Origin: Tumebacillus avium
Lineage (GTDB): Bacteria; Bacillota; Bacilli; Tumebacillales; Tumebacillaceae
Direction: 5' to 3'
Assembly (NCBI RefSeq): GCF_002162355.1
Contig: NZ_CP021434.1
Location: 2,456,501 to 2,520,500, forward strand
Length of the DNA stretch: 64,000 nucleotides
Part shown: one piece after another, positions 24,410 to 34,837 of the stretch
Layout: every line of letters starts with the position of its first letter
Numbering within the stretch: the first letter of the stretch is position 1
The notes under the pieces: generated by a model
Seen by the model: the letters and a program-made list of their open reading frames with translations, nothing else
Databases searched by the model: none
What the model was told of the DNA's origin: nothing
Translations under genes and position numbers: made by a program

Positions 24410-25653
24410 CAAGCGACACGGCAGAACAAAAGCGCGTGCAGAAGCTCCATACCGAAAAGCTCGAACCCGACTGGATGCGCGACCTGCGCCTGGCTGCGCT
24501 CACACACTATGAACAGCTCTCCACCCCCCAGACAACGCACCCCAACACCGGCTTCTTCCCGGCAGCCCGCACCCCCGCGCCATGTCCCGACCTGTTCGAG
24601 CCGGAGCACCTGTTTCTCAAAACGGGACGCAACCGCCTTTCCTACGCCAACAGCCGGATCACCGTCCACCACCTCGAAGCCAACCTCGCCAAAGCAGGCG
24701 TGCTGCTCGTCGACCTGTCCTTAGCGATCCGCGTCTACCCGCAGTTGGTGCGCCCGTATCTCGCACAACTGATCCCGCCCGCCGAACACAAGTGGGCCGC
24801 CCTGCAGACCGCCGTGTGGAACGCCGGCCTGTTTCTCTACGTCCCGAAAAACATCCGCGTCAAAGTCCCGCTCCAAGCGTGGTGGCACCGCACCACAGGC
24901 GGCGGCACCCTGCATCCGCGCGTGCTGGTCGTCGCCGAAGAGAACAGCGACGTAACCTTGCTCACCGGCGAAGTCTCCAAGCTCGAAGAGGCCGCCTTCT
25001 CCATCCTCGTCAGCGAAGTCTTCGCCAAAAAAAATGCCCGGGTGCGCATCGCCTCCATCGGGGAGCATGACGCCGCCATGACACGCCACACCTTCGCCCG
25101 CGCCAAGGCCGAGCGCGACGCGCAGGTCGAGTGGCTGTTCCTCGACGGCTCCGCAGGCGCCGTCACCGCCGACATCACAAGCGTGCTGGCCGGCGACAAC
25201 GCTCAAACGAAAATCGACGTTGCCGCACTCAGCCATGCCGCCCAGCGCCTCGACCTGACCTTGACCGCCCGGCACATCGCCCGCCACACATCCAGCTCGA
25301 TCCGCACGCGCGGCGTCGTCACCGGGGCAGCGGAGACCAACACCCGCGTCATCTCCCAGATCGAAAAAAACGCCGTCGGCACCAACGCCGTACAAGATGC
25401 GCGAATGCTCCTGCTCAGTGAAAAAGCCCGCGCCAAAGCCCTGCCGATGCTCTTAATCGACGAAGAAGACGTCAAATGCGACCACGCCGTCTCCGTCGGC
25501 CAACTGCCGCCCGAGCCGCTGTTCTACCTAATGTCGCGGGGGCTGTCGGAGCGCGCGGCAAAGCGGCTGCTCTTGAGCGGCTTTTTGTCACCGCTCGCCC
25601 CTGACATGACCGAACTGCTCGAGCTCTGGATCGAAAGGAAGGCGTCGCCATGA
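24406..25653 (+). CDS. sufD: Fe-S cluster assembly protein SufD
   Basis: 415 aa. It has the right-handed beta-helix core of the SufB/SufD family and the C-terminal helical domain with the segment DEEDVKCDHAVSVGQLPPEP and [22 protein letters not shown], shared with SufB. It forms the SufBC2D scaffold on which clusters are built. ATGA overlaps join it to sufC and sufS. The N-terminal 100 residues are the least conserved, as usual. Confidence 0.94.
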   Translation: MTSDTAEQKRVQKLHTEKLEPDWMRDLRLAALTHYEQLSTPQTTHPNTGFFPAARTPAPCPDLFEPEHLFLKTGRNRLSYANSRITVHHLEANLAKAGVLLVDLSLAIRVYPQLVRPYLAQLIPPAEHKWAALQTAVWNAGLFLYVPKNIRVKVPLQAWWHRTTGGGTLHPRVLVVAEENSDVTLLTGEVSKLEEAAFSILVSEVFAKKNARVRIASIGEHDAAMTRHTFARAKAERDAQVEWLFLDGSAGAVTADITSVLAGDNAQTKIDVAALSHAAQRLDLTLTARHIARHTSSSIRTRGVVTGAAETNTRVISQIEKNAVGTNAVQDARMLLLSEKARAKALPMLLIDEEDVKCDHAVSVGQLPPEPLFYLMSRGLSERAAKRLLLSGFLSPLAPDMTELLELWIERKASP

Positions 25654-26849
25654 AACAAGACTTTCCGCTCTTGAAGCAACACATGAATGGCAAGCCCCTG
25701 ATCTACCTCGACAGCGCCGCCACCACACAAAAACCGCAGCCTGTGCTCGATGCGCTCCACCGCTACTACACCACGCAAAACGCCAACGTCCATCGCGGCG
25801 TGTACGCCCTCGCCGCCACCGCCACCGACCTTTACGAAGGCGCGCGGGAAAAAGCGGCCCGGTTCGTAAACGCCCACTCTGCGCGGCAGATCGTCTTCAC
25901 GCGCGGCACGACCGAAGCGCTCAACCTCGTCGCCAGCGGCTATCTGCGGCCCCGCCTGCAGCCGGGCGACGAAATCCTCACCACCGTCGCCGAACACCAC
26001 AGCAACCTCATCCCGTGGCAGATGGCCGCCAAACAAACGGGAGCACGGCTCCGCTTCCTGCCGCTCGAAGCGGACGGCACCCTCGATCTGGCAAAAGCCG
26101 CCCCATGCATCACGCCGCGCACCCGCGCCATCGCCATCGCCCACATCTCCAACGTTCTCGGCACCATTCATCCAATCCAAGAGCTCGCCGCCCTCGCGCA
26201 CCAAAACCACGCGGTGCTGATCGTCGACGCCGCCCAGTCGGCTCCGCATCATCCGCTCGATGTGCAGGCGCTCGACTGCGACTTCCTCGCTTTTTCCGGA
26301 CACAAGCTCTACGGTCCGACGGGCATCGGGGTCCTGTACGGCAAACGGGAATTGCTCGCCGCCACCGAACCGGTGCAGTACGGCGGAGAGATGATCGACG
26401 AGGTCGAACTGCTCGACGCCTCCTGGAAAGACGCCCCGTGGAAACTCGAAGCAGGCACGCCGCCAATCGCCGAAGCGGCCGGGCTGGCGGCTGCGATCGA
26501 CTACCTCGAAGCTCGCGGGCGCGACACCATCCAACAACACATCGCCGACCTCACCGCCTACGCCTACGACCAGCTCTCCACCCTCGACAGCCTCACGCTC
26601 TATGGCCCGAAAAAGCGGGGCGGGGTGGTTTCGTTCAACCTCGGCGGCGTCCATCCGCACGACGTGGCAACCGTGCTCGACGCTGCGGGCATCGCCGTCC
26701 GCGCCGGACACCACTGCGCACAGCCGCTGATGAAATGGCTGGGCGTGGCGGCGACCGTTCGGGCGAGTTTTGGCATCTACAACACCCGCGCAGATGTCGA
26801 CGCATTGACCGCCGCCCTGCGCGAAGCAAAGGGGCTGTTTGACGTATGA
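25650..26849 (+). CDS. sufS: Cysteine desulfurase SufS
   Basis: 399 aa. A PLP-dependent enzyme that takes sulfur from cysteine for cluster assembly. The PLP lysine is in DFLAFSGHKLYGPTG and the catalytic persulfide cysteine in VRAGHHCAQPLM; the N-terminal YLDSAATTQKP and TRGTTEALN motifs are intact. Coupled by ATGA overlaps to sufD and to sufU, its sulfur acceptor in Gram-positive bacteria. Confidence 0.96.
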   Translation: MKQDFPLLKQHMNGKPLIYLDSAATTQKPQPVLDALHRYYTTQNANVHRGVYALAATATDLYEGAREKAARFVNAHSARQIVFTRGTTEALNLVASGYLRPRLQPGDEILTTVAEHHSNLIPWQMAAKQTGARLRFLPLEADGTLDLAKAAPCITPRTRAIAIAHISNVLGTIHPIQELAALAHQNHAVLIVDAAQSAPHHPLDVQALDCDFLAFSGHKLYGPTGIGVLYGKRELLAATEPVQYGGEMIDEVELLDASWKDAPWKLEAGTPPIAEAAGLAAAIDYLEARGRDTIQQHIADLTAYAYDQLSTLDSLTLYGPKKRGGVVSFNLGGVHPHDVATVLDAAGIAVRAGHHCAQPLMKWLGVAATVRASFGIYNTRADVDALTAALREAKGLFDV

Positions 26850-27280
26850 ACCTCGCAGAACTGTACCGCCAAGTCATCCTCGACCACTCCCAGCAGCCGC
26901 GCAACTTCCGTGTACAAGACGGCGTTGTTGGAGTGAAGTTGAAAAACCCGACCTGCGGCGACGACGTGACGTTATACTTGACGATCCACAACGGCCTTGT
27001 GCAAGCCGCCTCTTTCCAAGGCACAGGCTGCTCGATCTCCATCGCTTCGGCCTCAATGCTGACCGAAGCGGTGCAAGGGCAGCCCCTCGCTGACGTGCTC
27101 CTGCTCGACGAAGAATTCCGCAAGCTCGTGCAGGGCCAGCAGGCGGACGGCGAGCGCCTCGGCGATCTCGAAGTCTTTGCCGGCGTCGCGCGCTTTCCGG
27201 CCCGCGTCAAATGTGCGACGCTGGTCTGGAACGCCTTGCTGCAAGCGCTACAGGAAGGGGAGGGACACCTTGATGAGTGA
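26846..27280 (+). CDS. sufU: Sulfur-transfer protein SufU
   Basis: 144 aa. IscU-like fold with Zn/cysteine ligands in [26 protein letters not shown] and [12 protein letters not shown]. In Firmicutes SufU swaps its zinc-bound cysteine with SufS to take the persulfide and hand it to SufB. Overlaps sufS by ATGA and sufB by 8 nt. Confidence 0.95.
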   Translation: MNLAELYRQVILDHSQQPRNFRVQDGVVGVKLKNPTCGDDVTLYLTIHNGLVQAASFQGTGCSISIASASMLTEAVQGQPLADVLLLDEEFRKLVQGQQADGERLGDLEVFAGVARFPARVKCATLVWNALLQALQEGEGHLDE

Positions 27281-28676
27281 TGAAAAACAGCGGCCCGATC
27301 TGCCGGGCTACCAGTATGGATTTGCCGATCAGCACGTCTCGCTCGTCCGCTTCGGCAAAGGGCTCACCCGCAAGACGGTGGAGGAGATCTCCAGCATGAA
27401 AAACGAGCCGGGCTGGATGACCGACTTCCGCCTGCGCTCCTTGGAGCTCTTTGAAAAGATGCCCTTGCCGAACTGGGGCGGCGATCTTTCCGGGCTTAAG
27501 TTTGACGATATCACTTATTATGTAAAGCCCGCCGACCGCAAAGGAAAAACGTGGGACGAGGTGCCGGAGGAGATCAAAGACACGTTTGAAAAACTCGGCA
27601 TTCCCAAGGCGGAACGGGAGTTTCTCGCCGGCGTCTCCGCGCAGTACGAGTCGGAAGTCGTCTACCATTCGATCCAAAAAGACCTGGTCAGCCAAGGCGT
27701 GCTGTTCACCGACACCGACACGGCACTCCGCGAGCACCCGGAGCTTTTCAAAAAGTATTTCGGCAGCATCATCCCGCCCTCCGACAACAAATTCGCCGCG
27801 CTGAACTCGGCGGTCTGGTCGGGCGGCTCGTTCGTCTACGTGCCAAAAGGGGTGCGCTGCGAGGTGCCGCTGCAGGCGTATTTTCGGATCAACTCGGAAA
27901 ACATGGGCCAGTTTGAACGCACGCTGATCATCGCTGAAGATGACAGTTTCGTACATTATGTAGAGGGCTGCACAGCGCCGATCTACTCCACCGACTCCCT
28001 GCATTCGGCCGTCGTCGAGATCATCGTCAAAGACCGCGCCCGCTGCCGCTACACGACGATCCAGAACTGGGCGCCGAACATCTACAACCTCGTCACCAAG
28101 CGCGCCGTCGCTTATGCGGACGCGACGATGGAATGGGTCGACGGCAACATCGGATCGAAGCTGACGATGAAATACCCCGCTGTCTATATGCTTGGCCCGC
28201 GCGCAAAAGGCACGATCCTCTCCATCGCCGTCGCCGGCCAAGGGCAGCACCAGGACGCCGGAGCCAAAGTCGTCCACCTCGCGCCGGACTGCACCTCGAC
28301 CGTCGTCTCCAAATCGATCTCCAAACAAGGCGGCAAGACCACCTACCGCGGCCTGTGCGAATTTGGCCCCAAAGCGCGGGGATCGAAAGCAAACATCAAA
28401 TGCGACACGCTGATCTTTGACCCGGATTCCAGTTCTGACACCATCCCGCAGAACAATGTGCGCACCGACGACGTGACCTTGGAGCATGAAGCGAGCGTTT
28501 CGAAAGTGTCGGAGGATCAGCTGTTCTACCTGATGAGCCGAGGTTTGAGCGAAGAGCAGGCGACAACGATGATCGTGATGGGCTTTATCGAGCCGTTCAC
28601 CCGCGAGTTGCCGATGGAATATGCCGTGGAGATGAACCGCTTGATCAACTTCGAAATGAAGGGATCGATCGGCTAG
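27273..28676 (+). CDS. sufB: Fe-S cluster assembly scaffold SufB
   Basis: 467 aa from ATG 27273 with the SD AGGAAGGGGAGGG; a frame extending upstream has no support. SufB is the cluster-building subunit of SufBC2D. Conserved blocks are [46 protein letters not shown] and the SufB/D C-terminal motif [18 protein letters not shown]. Last gene of the suf operon. Confidence 0.97.
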   Translation: MSDEKQRPDLPGYQYGFADQHVSLVRFGKGLTRKTVEEISSMKNEPGWMTDFRLRSLELFEKMPLPNWGGDLSGLKFDDITYYVKPADRKGKTWDEVPEEIKDTFEKLGIPKAEREFLAGVSAQYESEVVYHSIQKDLVSQGVLFTDTDTALREHPELFKKYFGSIIPPSDNKFAALNSAVWSGGSFVYVPKGVRCEVPLQAYFRINSENMGQFERTLIIAEDDSFVHYVEGCTAPIYSTDSLHSAVVEIIVKDRARCRYTTIQNWAPNIYNLVTKRAVAYADATMEWVDGNIGSKLTMKYPAVYMLGPRAKGTILSIAVAGQGQHQDAGAKVVHLAPDCTSTVVSKSISKQGGKTTYRGLCEFGPKARGSKANIKCDTLIFDPDSSSDTIPQNNVRTDDVTLEHEASVSKVSEDQLFYLMSRGLSEEQATTMIVMGFIEPFTRELPMEYAVEMNRLINFEMKGSIG

Positions 28677-28713
28677 TGAAATGCGACGCAAAGCAGCAGC
28701 CAGCCCCGGACTG

Positions 28714-28767
28714 ACAGACCCCGTTTTAAACGCGGGGAGTCTGTTGGAAAGGGGAATTTTTTTCGTG
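28714..28767 (+). terminator. Probable terminator of the suf operon
   Basis: ACAGACCCCG (28714-28723) pairs with CGGGGAGTCTGT (28733-28744) with a 2-nt bulge. The T-run comes about 14 nt later, so termination may be partial. Confidence 0.5.
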
Positions 28768-28849
28768 TAAAGCAGGATTTTGTTTTCAGTAAGATGAATT
28801 TTAAAGATCATCTATTTATGATATTTATTCGGGTGGAAGGAGCCTAGGC

Positions 28850-30544
28850 ATGAAATTTAGCATTCGAACCAAGTTGATACTGGCCTTTACGATCATTTTA
28901 CTGATGCTGGCGGGAACGGCAATTACGACGGTTGTCAATTTAAATCTGGTATATGAAGATGCTGAGCAGATCGATCAGGAGGTATTGCCAAGCATCGTGA
29001 TGCTGGCCGACCTGCGGACCGACGTGATGGAACTGAACCGTTTGGTGTTGCGGATTCGTCTGGAGAAGGTGCCGTCCGAAATCGATCGTCTCAACACCAA
29101 ATTGACCGATCATATCGCTGAATTGGACAAGCATATGAAAGATTACAGCACCATGCTGGAGGATGAGCAGGAGCAGGAGCTGTTCCAAAGCATGAACGCT
29201 TCTTTTCTAACCTATAAGCAGCAAATTCCGAGATTGCTGGATAACTCGATCCGCGATCAAGAGTGGCTGGAACTGAATACGGAAGCGCAAAAAGTGTTTA
29301 TCAAGGCGAGCGATACCTCCCTTGAACTGGTCAACTTGCATGTCGAGGAAGGGAATCAGGCGACCGACCAATCGGTTCAAGTCGTCAAAGAGTCGCGGAC
29401 GCTGATCATCATCCTGTCGGTCATCGCCTATCTGATCGGCATCGGGATTACATCGTACATGGCACGCAACATGTCCAAGCCGATCCGCAGGCTGACCGCA
29501 CAGGTGCAGCGGGTGGCAGAAGGCGATCTGACGGTGGAAGACCTGAAGATCAAGAGCCGCGACGAAGTGGGCGAACTGTCCGGCCACTTCACGAAGATGA
29601 CCGGCAACCTGCGCGCCTTGCTCCGGCAGGTGGCGCTCAATTCCGAGCAGGTCGCCGCAACGTCTGAGGAGCTGACGGCAAGCGCCGACCAGACCACCAT
29701 CGTTGCTGAGCAGATCTCGCAGTCGGTGCAGGACGTTTCGTTTGGTGCAGAAAAACAGCTGCAGGGCATTCAAGATTCCACACAGGTCGTCGCCGACATT
29801 TCGGAAAGCGTCGGGCAGATCGCCCAGTCGATCCAAGGGGTCACCGATTCCTCACTGCGGGCGACAGGCAAAGCGACCGACGGGCAAAATGTCGTCAACC
29901 GCACCGTCTCGCAGATGGAAGTGATCGGGGACCGGGTGAACTCGACGGCCGATGTGATCAATGACCTCGGCAAAAAGTCGGAAGAGATCGGCGCGATCGT
30001 CGGTCTGATCACGTCGATCGCCGGGCAAACCAACCTGCTGGCGTTAAATGCCGCGATCGAAGCGGCAAGAGCAGGCGAGCATGGCAAAGGATTTGCCGTC
30101 GTGGCCGATGAAGTGCGCAAGCTGGCCGAGCAGTCGGGCGAGGCGGCCGATCACATCCGCCGCCTGATCACCGAGGTGCAGGCGGACACCGGGCGCGCGA
30201 TCGCTTCGATGGAGGAAGGCACCCGGGCGGTGGAAGACGGGGTGCGCCTGATCGGGGACACCGGTGCGGCGTTCCGTGAGATTCTGGCGTCCGTCTCGAC
30301 CTTGTCCGACCAGGCGCAGGAAGTGGCCGCTGCCGTGCAGCAGGTCAGCGCCGGCACGCAGACGATGGTCAGCGCCATGGAAGGCATCGCCGCCGTTTCC
30401 GAACAGGCGGCCGCCAACACCCAGCAGGTCGCAGCTTCGGTGGAAGAGCAAAATGCTTCGATGGAGGAAATCGCCAGCGCGGCAACCTTGCTCTCCAAGA
30501 TGGCAAGCGAACTGCAAGACGGCATCAGCACGTTCAAATTGTAA
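28850..30544 (+). CDS. Methyl-accepting chemotaxis protein (copy 1)
   Basis: 564 aa. Membrane segment near residues 8-30, a periplasm-like four-helix-bundle sensor of about 150 residues, a second membrane segment near 185-205 and a HAMP domain ([20 protein letters not shown]). The cytoplasmic coiled coil carries the signalling tip [20 protein letters not shown] and ends [10 protein letters not shown]. It reports a signal to CheA/CheW; no che genes are nearby. ATG 28850 has the SD GGAAGGAG. A close paralogue follows after 184 nt. Confidence 0.95.
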   Translation: MKFSIRTKLILAFTIILLMLAGTAITTVVNLNLVYEDAEQIDQEVLPSIVMLADLRTDVMELNRLVLRIRLEKVPSEIDRLNTKLTDHIAELDKHMKDYSTMLEDEQEQELFQSMNASFLTYKQQIPRLLDNSIRDQEWLELNTEAQKVFIKASDTSLELVNLHVEEGNQATDQSVQVVKESRTLIIILSVIAYLIGIGITSYMARNMSKPIRRLTAQVQRVAEGDLTVEDLKIKSRDEVGELSGHFTKMTGNLRALLRQVALNSEQVAATSEELTASADQTTIVAEQISQSVQDVSFGAEKQLQGIQDSTQVVADISESVGQIAQSIQGVTDSSLRATGKATDGQNVVNRTVSQMEVIGDRVNSTADVINDLGKKSEEIGAIVGLITSIAGQTNLLALNAAIEAARAGEHGKGFAVVADEVRKLAEQSGEAADHIRRLITEVQADTGRAIASMEEGTRAVEDGVRLIGDTGAAFREILASVSTLSDQAQEVAAAVQQVSAGTQTMVSAMEGIAAVSEQAAANTQQVAASVEEQNASMEEIASAATLLSKMASELQDGISTFKL

Positions 30545-30552
30545 AAAATAAA

Positions 30553-30583
30553 CAAAAGGCTCCCTGCGGGGAGCCTTTGTTTA
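30553..30583 (+). terminator. Rho-independent terminator
   Basis: AAAAGGCTCCC-TGCG-GGGAGCCTTT, short T-rich tail. Confidence 0.85.
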
Positions 30584-30666
30584 TGGGTTAATATTTATAC
30601 GCCACAACGGCTTATAAAAAATTGCTTTCAAATTCAACTGTTATCATTTATTATAAGAATCAGATA

Positions 30667-30684
30667 TGTCGAAATCGTGTCGAT
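30667..30684 (+). promoter_or_regulatory. Tandem TGTCGA sites upstream of chemotaxis gene 2
   Basis: TGTCGAA (30667-30673) and TGTCGAT (30678-30684) are direct repeats 11 bp apart, one helical turn, 45 nt before the ATG. They look like paired Spo0A boxes. The same stretch is also an inverted repeat AAATCG-TGT-CGATTT, so another regulator is possible. Confidence 0.4.
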
Positions 30685-30728
30685 TTATGACAAAAAATTA
30701 AAGTGTTGGCAATGGGGGGGCAAATTAC

Positions 30729-32429
30729 ATGAAATTTTCAGTACGCTTGAAATTATTCGTCAGCTTTTTCCTCGTCTTGTTGTTGCTGATCGCGACTGGG
30801 GCTGTCGCGGTGATGCAGATGAACAACATGGAGCAAAAAGCCATGGAAGTAGACGGGCACATGATGCCAAGCGTGGTGCTGGCTGGTGAGATCAATGAGA
30901 AAGTCACCAACTTGCAGCGCTTGATGACCCGCATGCGGATGGCGCAGTCGCCGGAAGATGCGCAGGCGGTCATCGACAAGATCCACGCAGAACAAAAAGC
31001 GGTGGCGGAGATGCTGCCGAAGTTTCAAGAGCTGTCGGAAACCGGGGACGAGAAAGCGCTGTACGATGGGTTTGCTGTCGAGTACGCGAAATTTGACACC
31101 CAGATTCCGCTCTTGCTCGCTGCTGCCGAAGCGCGCGATCCGGAAGCTTTTGCCACGGCAGACGAAGCGTCGCTGGTCGCCTATGACAAAGCGACCGAAC
31201 AGCTGAATCTCCTGAAGCAGATCAACCAGGACCTCGGCGCGGCGACAACCAAAGAAGCGGTGTCGATCAACCACAAGGCAAAAAACCTCGTGCTTGGGCT
31301 CTCCATCGGCGCGATCGTGCTGACGATCGTTGTCGTACTGGTCATCTCCGGCATGATCACCACGCCGGTCTATCGTCTGGCCGCACAGGTGAAAAAGATG
31401 TCGGACGGCGACTTGACGCTGGAAGCGCTGAACTTGAAATCCCGTGATGAAATCGGCGATCTTGGCCGTGATTTTGATAAAATGGTGCAAAACCTGCGCA
31501 CCATCCTGCACCAGGTGTCGCTGAACTCTACACAGGTGGCGGCGACTTCGGAGCAACTGATGGCGGGCGCCGATCATACGGCCCGCGCAGCGGAGCAGAT
31601 CGCAGCGTCGGTGCAGGAAGTGTCCTCGGGGGCGGACAAGCAACTGCAAGGCGTGACCGACACGACGACGATCGTGACCGACATGAAGGTGAACATCGAC
31701 CAGATCGTATCCGGCATCGCCACGGTGACCGACTCGACGCGCATCGCAACCGAACGCGCCAAAGACGGGCATGAAGTGGTGGACAAGACGATCAAGCAGA
31801 TGGAGACCAGCACCGAGAAGATCCACAGCACCGCACAAGTTTTGAACAAGCTGGGCCAAAAGACCGACGAGATCGGTCAGATCGTGGCCTTGATCACTTC
31901 CATCGCCGGTCAAACCAACCTGCTGGCACTGAACGCGGCGATCGAAGCATCCCGCGCCGGCGAGCAAGGCAAAGGTTTTGCGGTCGTCGCCGACGAAGTG
32001 CGCAAACTGGCGGAGCAGTCCGCATCGGCAGCCGACCACATCCGTGCGCTGATTGGGGAAGTGCAGACGGATGCGGGCGTGGCGATCGTTTCGATGAACG
32101 AAGGCACCAAGTCGTTTGACGAAGGCATTCGGATGATCCATCTGACCGGCGATTCGTTCAAAGGCATCCACTCGGCGGTCGACGCCCTGGCCAGACAGGC
32201 GCAGGATACGGTGGCAGCGGTGGAGCAGGTGAGCGTTGGCACACAGGAACTGATTCAGGCCATCGACACCATCGCTTCCTTCTCCGACCAGGCGGCAGGC
32301 AACACGCAGCAGGTCGCAGCGACGGTGCAAGAGCAGACCGCGTCGATGGAAGAGATCAATGCGGCTTCCAACCTGCTGGCCCGCATGGCCAGCGAGCTGC
32401 AGGATTCGGTGTCCACGTTTAAGCTGTAA
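30729..32429 (+). CDS. Methyl-accepting chemotaxis protein (copy 2)
   Basis: 566 aa, same domain order as copy 1: N-terminal membrane segment, four-helix-bundle sensor, membrane segment [20 protein letters not shown] near 190-210, HAMP, then the signalling coiled coil with [20 protein letters not shown] and the end [10 protein letters not shown]. The signalling halves of both copies are almost interchangeable; the sensor halves diverge, so they probably detect different ligands. SD is a GGGGGGG run before ATG 30729. Separate promoter and terminator. Confidence 0.95.
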   Translation: MKFSVRLKLFVSFFLVLLLLIATGAVAVMQMNNMEQKAMEVDGHMMPSVVLAGEINEKVTNLQRLMTRMRMAQSPEDAQAVIDKIHAEQKAVAEMLPKFQELSETGDEKALYDGFAVEYAKFDTQIPLLLAAAEARDPEAFATADEASLVAYDKATEQLNLLKQINQDLGAATTKEAVSINHKAKNLVLGLSIGAIVLTIVVVLVISGMITTPVYRLAAQVKKMSDGDLTLEALNLKSRDEIGDLGRDFDKMVQNLRTILHQVSLNSTQVAATSEQLMAGADHTARAAEQIAASVQEVSSGADKQLQGVTDTTTIVTDMKVNIDQIVSGIATVTDSTRIATERAKDGHEVVDKTIKQMETSTEKIHSTAQVLNKLGQKTDEIGQIVALITSIAGQTNLLALNAAIEASRAGEQGKGFAVVADEVRKLAEQSASAADHIRALIGEVQTDAGVAIVSMNEGTKSFDEGIRMIHLTGDSFKGIHSAVDALARQAQDTVAAVEQVSVGTQELIQAIDTIASFSDQAAGNTQQVAATVQEQTASMEEINAASNLLARMASELQDSVSTFKL

Positions 32430-32441
32430 CAGATAGATAGA

Positions 32442-32471
32442 AGAAAGGCTCCCGGATCGGGAGCCTTTTTC
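32442..32471. terminator. Terminator between convergent genes
   Basis: GAAAGGCTCCCG-GAT-CGGGAGCCTTTTT. Confidence 0.9.
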
Positions 32472-32473
32472 TG

Positions 32474-33604
32474 TTACTGCTGTTTCGGAAAGGTCATTTT
32501 CAACAGCGGCGGGGTGAGCACGGTCGTCACCAGCACCACGACAACCAGCACGGCGAACAGGGAATTGTCGAGCAGTCCGGCCTCCAGGCCGATCGCGGCG
32601 ATGATCAAGGCCACTTCGCCGCGCGAGACCATCCCGGCCCCGACGGCGAGCGAGCTTGGCGTGGAGAATCCGGCCAGCTTGGCGCCGACGCCGGAGCCGC
32701 CCCATTTCGTCAAGACGGCGATGATGCTCAACACGACGACCAGCCACCAGTTGCCGCCGATGCCTTGGATTTCGGTCATCACGCCAATTGAGGTGAAAAA
32801 GACGGGGACAAAGATCGAGTAGGCGATCGTTTCCGTTTTGTGCATCACCTCTGCTTTTTGTTTGGTCTGGGAGATCGCCACCCCGGCGATATACGCGCCG
32901 ATGATCGCGGCGACGCCGGTCAGTTCGGCGAACCAGGCGAAGAGGAAGCACAACGCCAGCGCCATCGTGACCACCGCTTCGGTGACGCGCAGCGGGACAA
33001 ATTTTTGCAACAGCCACGGCACCGCTTTCCAACCGACGAGGATGGCGATCAGGAAGAAGGCGATTTTTTTGCCGATCAACAGCGGCAGGTTGACGTCGCC
33101 GCCCGCAAAACCAAGCAGGAAGGCGAGCAGGATGACGACGACCACATCGTCGATGACAGCGGCGCTCATCAGCGTGTTGCCTTCGCGGGTGTTCAGCTGT
33201 CCCATCTCGCGCAGGGACTGCACGGTGATCGAGACGGAGGTCGCGGAGAGCAAAAGGCCCAGGAAGATCGCTTCCAGCGTATCTAAGCCGATGGCAAGCC
33301 CGGAGAGCCAGCCGAGTCCAAGCGGTACGACGATACCTCCCAAGCCGACCAGCGCACCCGCCTTGCCGGAGCGTTTGAATTCTTTGAGGTCCGTTTCCAG
33401 ACCGGCGATAAACATCAGCAAAATGACGCCGATCTGCGAAATTTCGCTCAGGACGTCCGTATTTTCGATCCAGCCCAGCACGGAAGGGCCGAGGATCAGG
33501 CCGATCAGCAGTTTGCCGAGAACGGAAGGCTGCCCGAGCCGGGCGGCCAGATCTCCGGCGAGCTTGGTGGCGACGAGGATGATCATGAGTTCAAAGATGA
33601 GCAT
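32474..33604 (-). CDS. Cation:proton antiporter, CPA2 family
   Basis: 376 aa, about 12 hydrophobic helices. Family features are QPSVLGKLLIGLILGPSVLG, FIAGLETDLKEFKRSGKAGA, LSATSVSITVQSLREMG and the ion-binding pair in SAAVIDDVVVVILL (two Asp). It exchanges Na+ or K+ for H+ across the membrane, like GerN, NapA or the membrane part of KefB. There is no TrkA-N/RCK domain, so no nucleotide gating. SD AAAGGAGA before ATG 33604. It stands alone; GerN-like roles in spore germination are possible but unproven. Confidence 0.92.
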   Translation of the reverse strand: MLIFELMIILVATKLAGDLAARLGQPSVLGKLLIGLILGPSVLGWIENTDVLSEISQIGVILLMFIAGLETDLKEFKRSGKAGALVGLGGIVVPLGLGWLSGLAIGLDTLEAIFLGLLLSATSVSITVQSLREMGQLNTREGNTLMSAAVIDDVVVVILLAFLLGFAGGDVNLPLLIGKKIAFFLIAILVGWKAVPWLLQKFVPLRVTEAVVTMALALCFLFAWFAELTGVAAIIGAYIAGVAISQTKQKAEVMHKTETIAYSIFVPVFFTSIGVMTEIQGIGGNWWLVVVLSIIAVLTKWGGSGVGAKLAGFSTPSSLAVGAGMVSRGEVALIIAAIGLEAGLLDNSLFAVLVVVVLVTTVLTPPLLKMTFPKQQ

Positions 33605-33719
33605 AGGGCATCTCCTTTCAGCACCGGAAAACTCAGCTTAGGGTGCCACGAATTTGGCAAAAGGATATCATGTCTGCGATACTGGGGGAAAGACATTGCG
33701 ACAAGGGAGAGAGGATGCT

Positions 33720-34435
33720 GTGCAAGAACTGTGGTCCTTAGTTTATGAAGGAATAAGAAGTGAACAAAATGTGAACTTGCCGGACACGCTCCGTTTCGGG
33801 AGCAGTTGGCTGAATTTTTGCAAGAGAAGCTGCCCGAAAAGTTTGGCGCGGTGCAGGGGCAGATCTTTTCGCTGGACGGCACGGCGGCAGACGAGAGCGA
33901 TGTCGTACTGTATGACCGGCTGCACACGCCAAAGCTCTCCGCCGGCAAGCGGATGCTGATCCCGGCGGAGACGGCCGGAGCGGCGCTGCAGACCCTGGAG
34001 GCGCTGACCGCCGGTCTGCTCGTCGAAGAAGCGCGGCAACTGCGCGAGGTGCGCAGGCTGCAGAAGGTGACAAAGAAAGGCTTCACCGGCGGCTTGGAGC
34101 TGATCAGCGCTCATCCGTATACGCTTGGCGTGATCGTGGCGCGGACCAGCGAGCTGTCTTTAGAAGAGATCGCAGAGACGCTCAACGGCGAGCAGGCAGC
34201 GTGGCCGCTGCCGGAGCGGGTAAGCGCAGTATTTGTGCTCGACGTCGGTCTGGTCGTCTATCAGACCCCGGCGACCGGGGAAGTGCGCTATTTTCCGCTC
34301 GACGGGAGCGAGCTTGGCACAGTGGCAGCAGGCGCAGATACGCTGGCTTTTCTGCTCTTGTATCTGAGCAGCTATCTGAACTCGATCGAGGTGATTGCGC
34401 CCGACTTGATGCCGTTGCTTGCTCAGCGATTTTAG
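33720..34435 (+). pseudogene. DUF6602-like protein gene with a -1 frameshift
   Basis: GTG 33720 has a good SD (GAGAGAGG, 5 nt away) and begins VQELWSLVYEGIRSEQNVN. Around 33776 this frame turns into nonsense, while the -1 frame continues AGHAPFREQLAEFLQEKLPEK, then DGTAADESDVVLYDRLHTPK and runs to TAA at 34435. One missing base, for example a C after the AAC codon, would restore one 238-residue protein. The pattern RE..L..FL...LP and the later D.V.YD resemble DUF6602, a family with a nuclease-like core. The second conserved element, normally EVK, is not obvious (LQTLEALTAG). The family call is tentative. A sequencing error is possible. Confidence 0.55.
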
Positions 34436-34534
34436 CAAGCGCAGCAGGCGGCAGATGATCATCTCTCACAATCTCAGTTCCTTCTTTCAGAGCTTTTGCT
34501 CGTTCTTTTACGAGCGTTTGTTTCAAGTCGGAAG

Positions 34535-34563
34535 TTGAGATGCGCGCCGGAATCCTGTAGGAT
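34535..34563 (+). promoter_or_regulatory. Sigma-A promoter of the 6S RNA unit
   Basis: -35 TTGAGA (34535-34540), 17-bp spacer, -10 TAGGAT (34558-34563). The predicted start near 34570 leads into the non-coding unit that ends at terminator 34838-34869. Confidence 0.6.
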
Positions 34564-34624
34564 AAAGACATCGCTTCGGTGCAACACTAGTACCACGGTG
34601 AGACGGCAAACAACAAACAGAACT

Positions 34625-34822
34625 ACATATTCCTGCAGTGTTCGTTAGGGTCCAACTGTTTTGAACCTTGAGTGTTTCTTGGGAGACAGAACTCTTTGGT
34701 GTATGGCAGGCCCACCTCTTGCAAAAGACGATTGGGAAGTCAGATCACTTTGGACGGGTCACCCACCTGCGAGAGCAGGTTCTGAAACATGGGGCTCGAC
34801 GGCACATGCGGGGTACATATTG
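34625..34822 (+). ncRNA. ssrS: 6S RNA (SsrS)
   Basis: A region of about 300 nt between a good promoter and a strong terminator has no credible CDS. The ends pair: ATAT-TCCTGCA-GTGT near 34627-34641 with ACAT-GCGGGG-TACATAT near 34804-34820, giving a long, bulged closing stem about 200 nt apart. This is the 6S RNA layout with a large central bubble. Internal segments such as CCTTGAG (34646 region onward) and the hairpin CACCTGCGAGAGCAGGT fit Firmicute 6S RNAs as I recall them. 6S RNA binds sigma-A RNA polymerase and limits transcription in stationary phase. The mature ends are estimates; an upstream leader of about 50 nt would be trimmed. Confidence 0.72.
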
Positions 34823-34837
34823 CAAGTGAATAAACAG

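Noticed and set aside
28802-28828. Possible sigma-D promoter TAAA-N15 before the first chemotaxis gene
   Set aside because: The -10 part reads ATATTTAT and lacks the GCCG core needed for sigma-D.
30753-33032. Long minus-strand frame opposite the second chemotaxis gene and reaching into the antiporter gene
   Set aside because: It mirrors the codon pattern of the real genes and has no protein-like sequence or start site.
34182-34571. Minus-strand frame starting MSLSYRIPARISTSDL across the 6S promoter
   Set aside because: The first 50 residues look plausible, but the rest is Arg/Ser/Pro-rich antisense of the DUF6602-like gene, and there is no SD.
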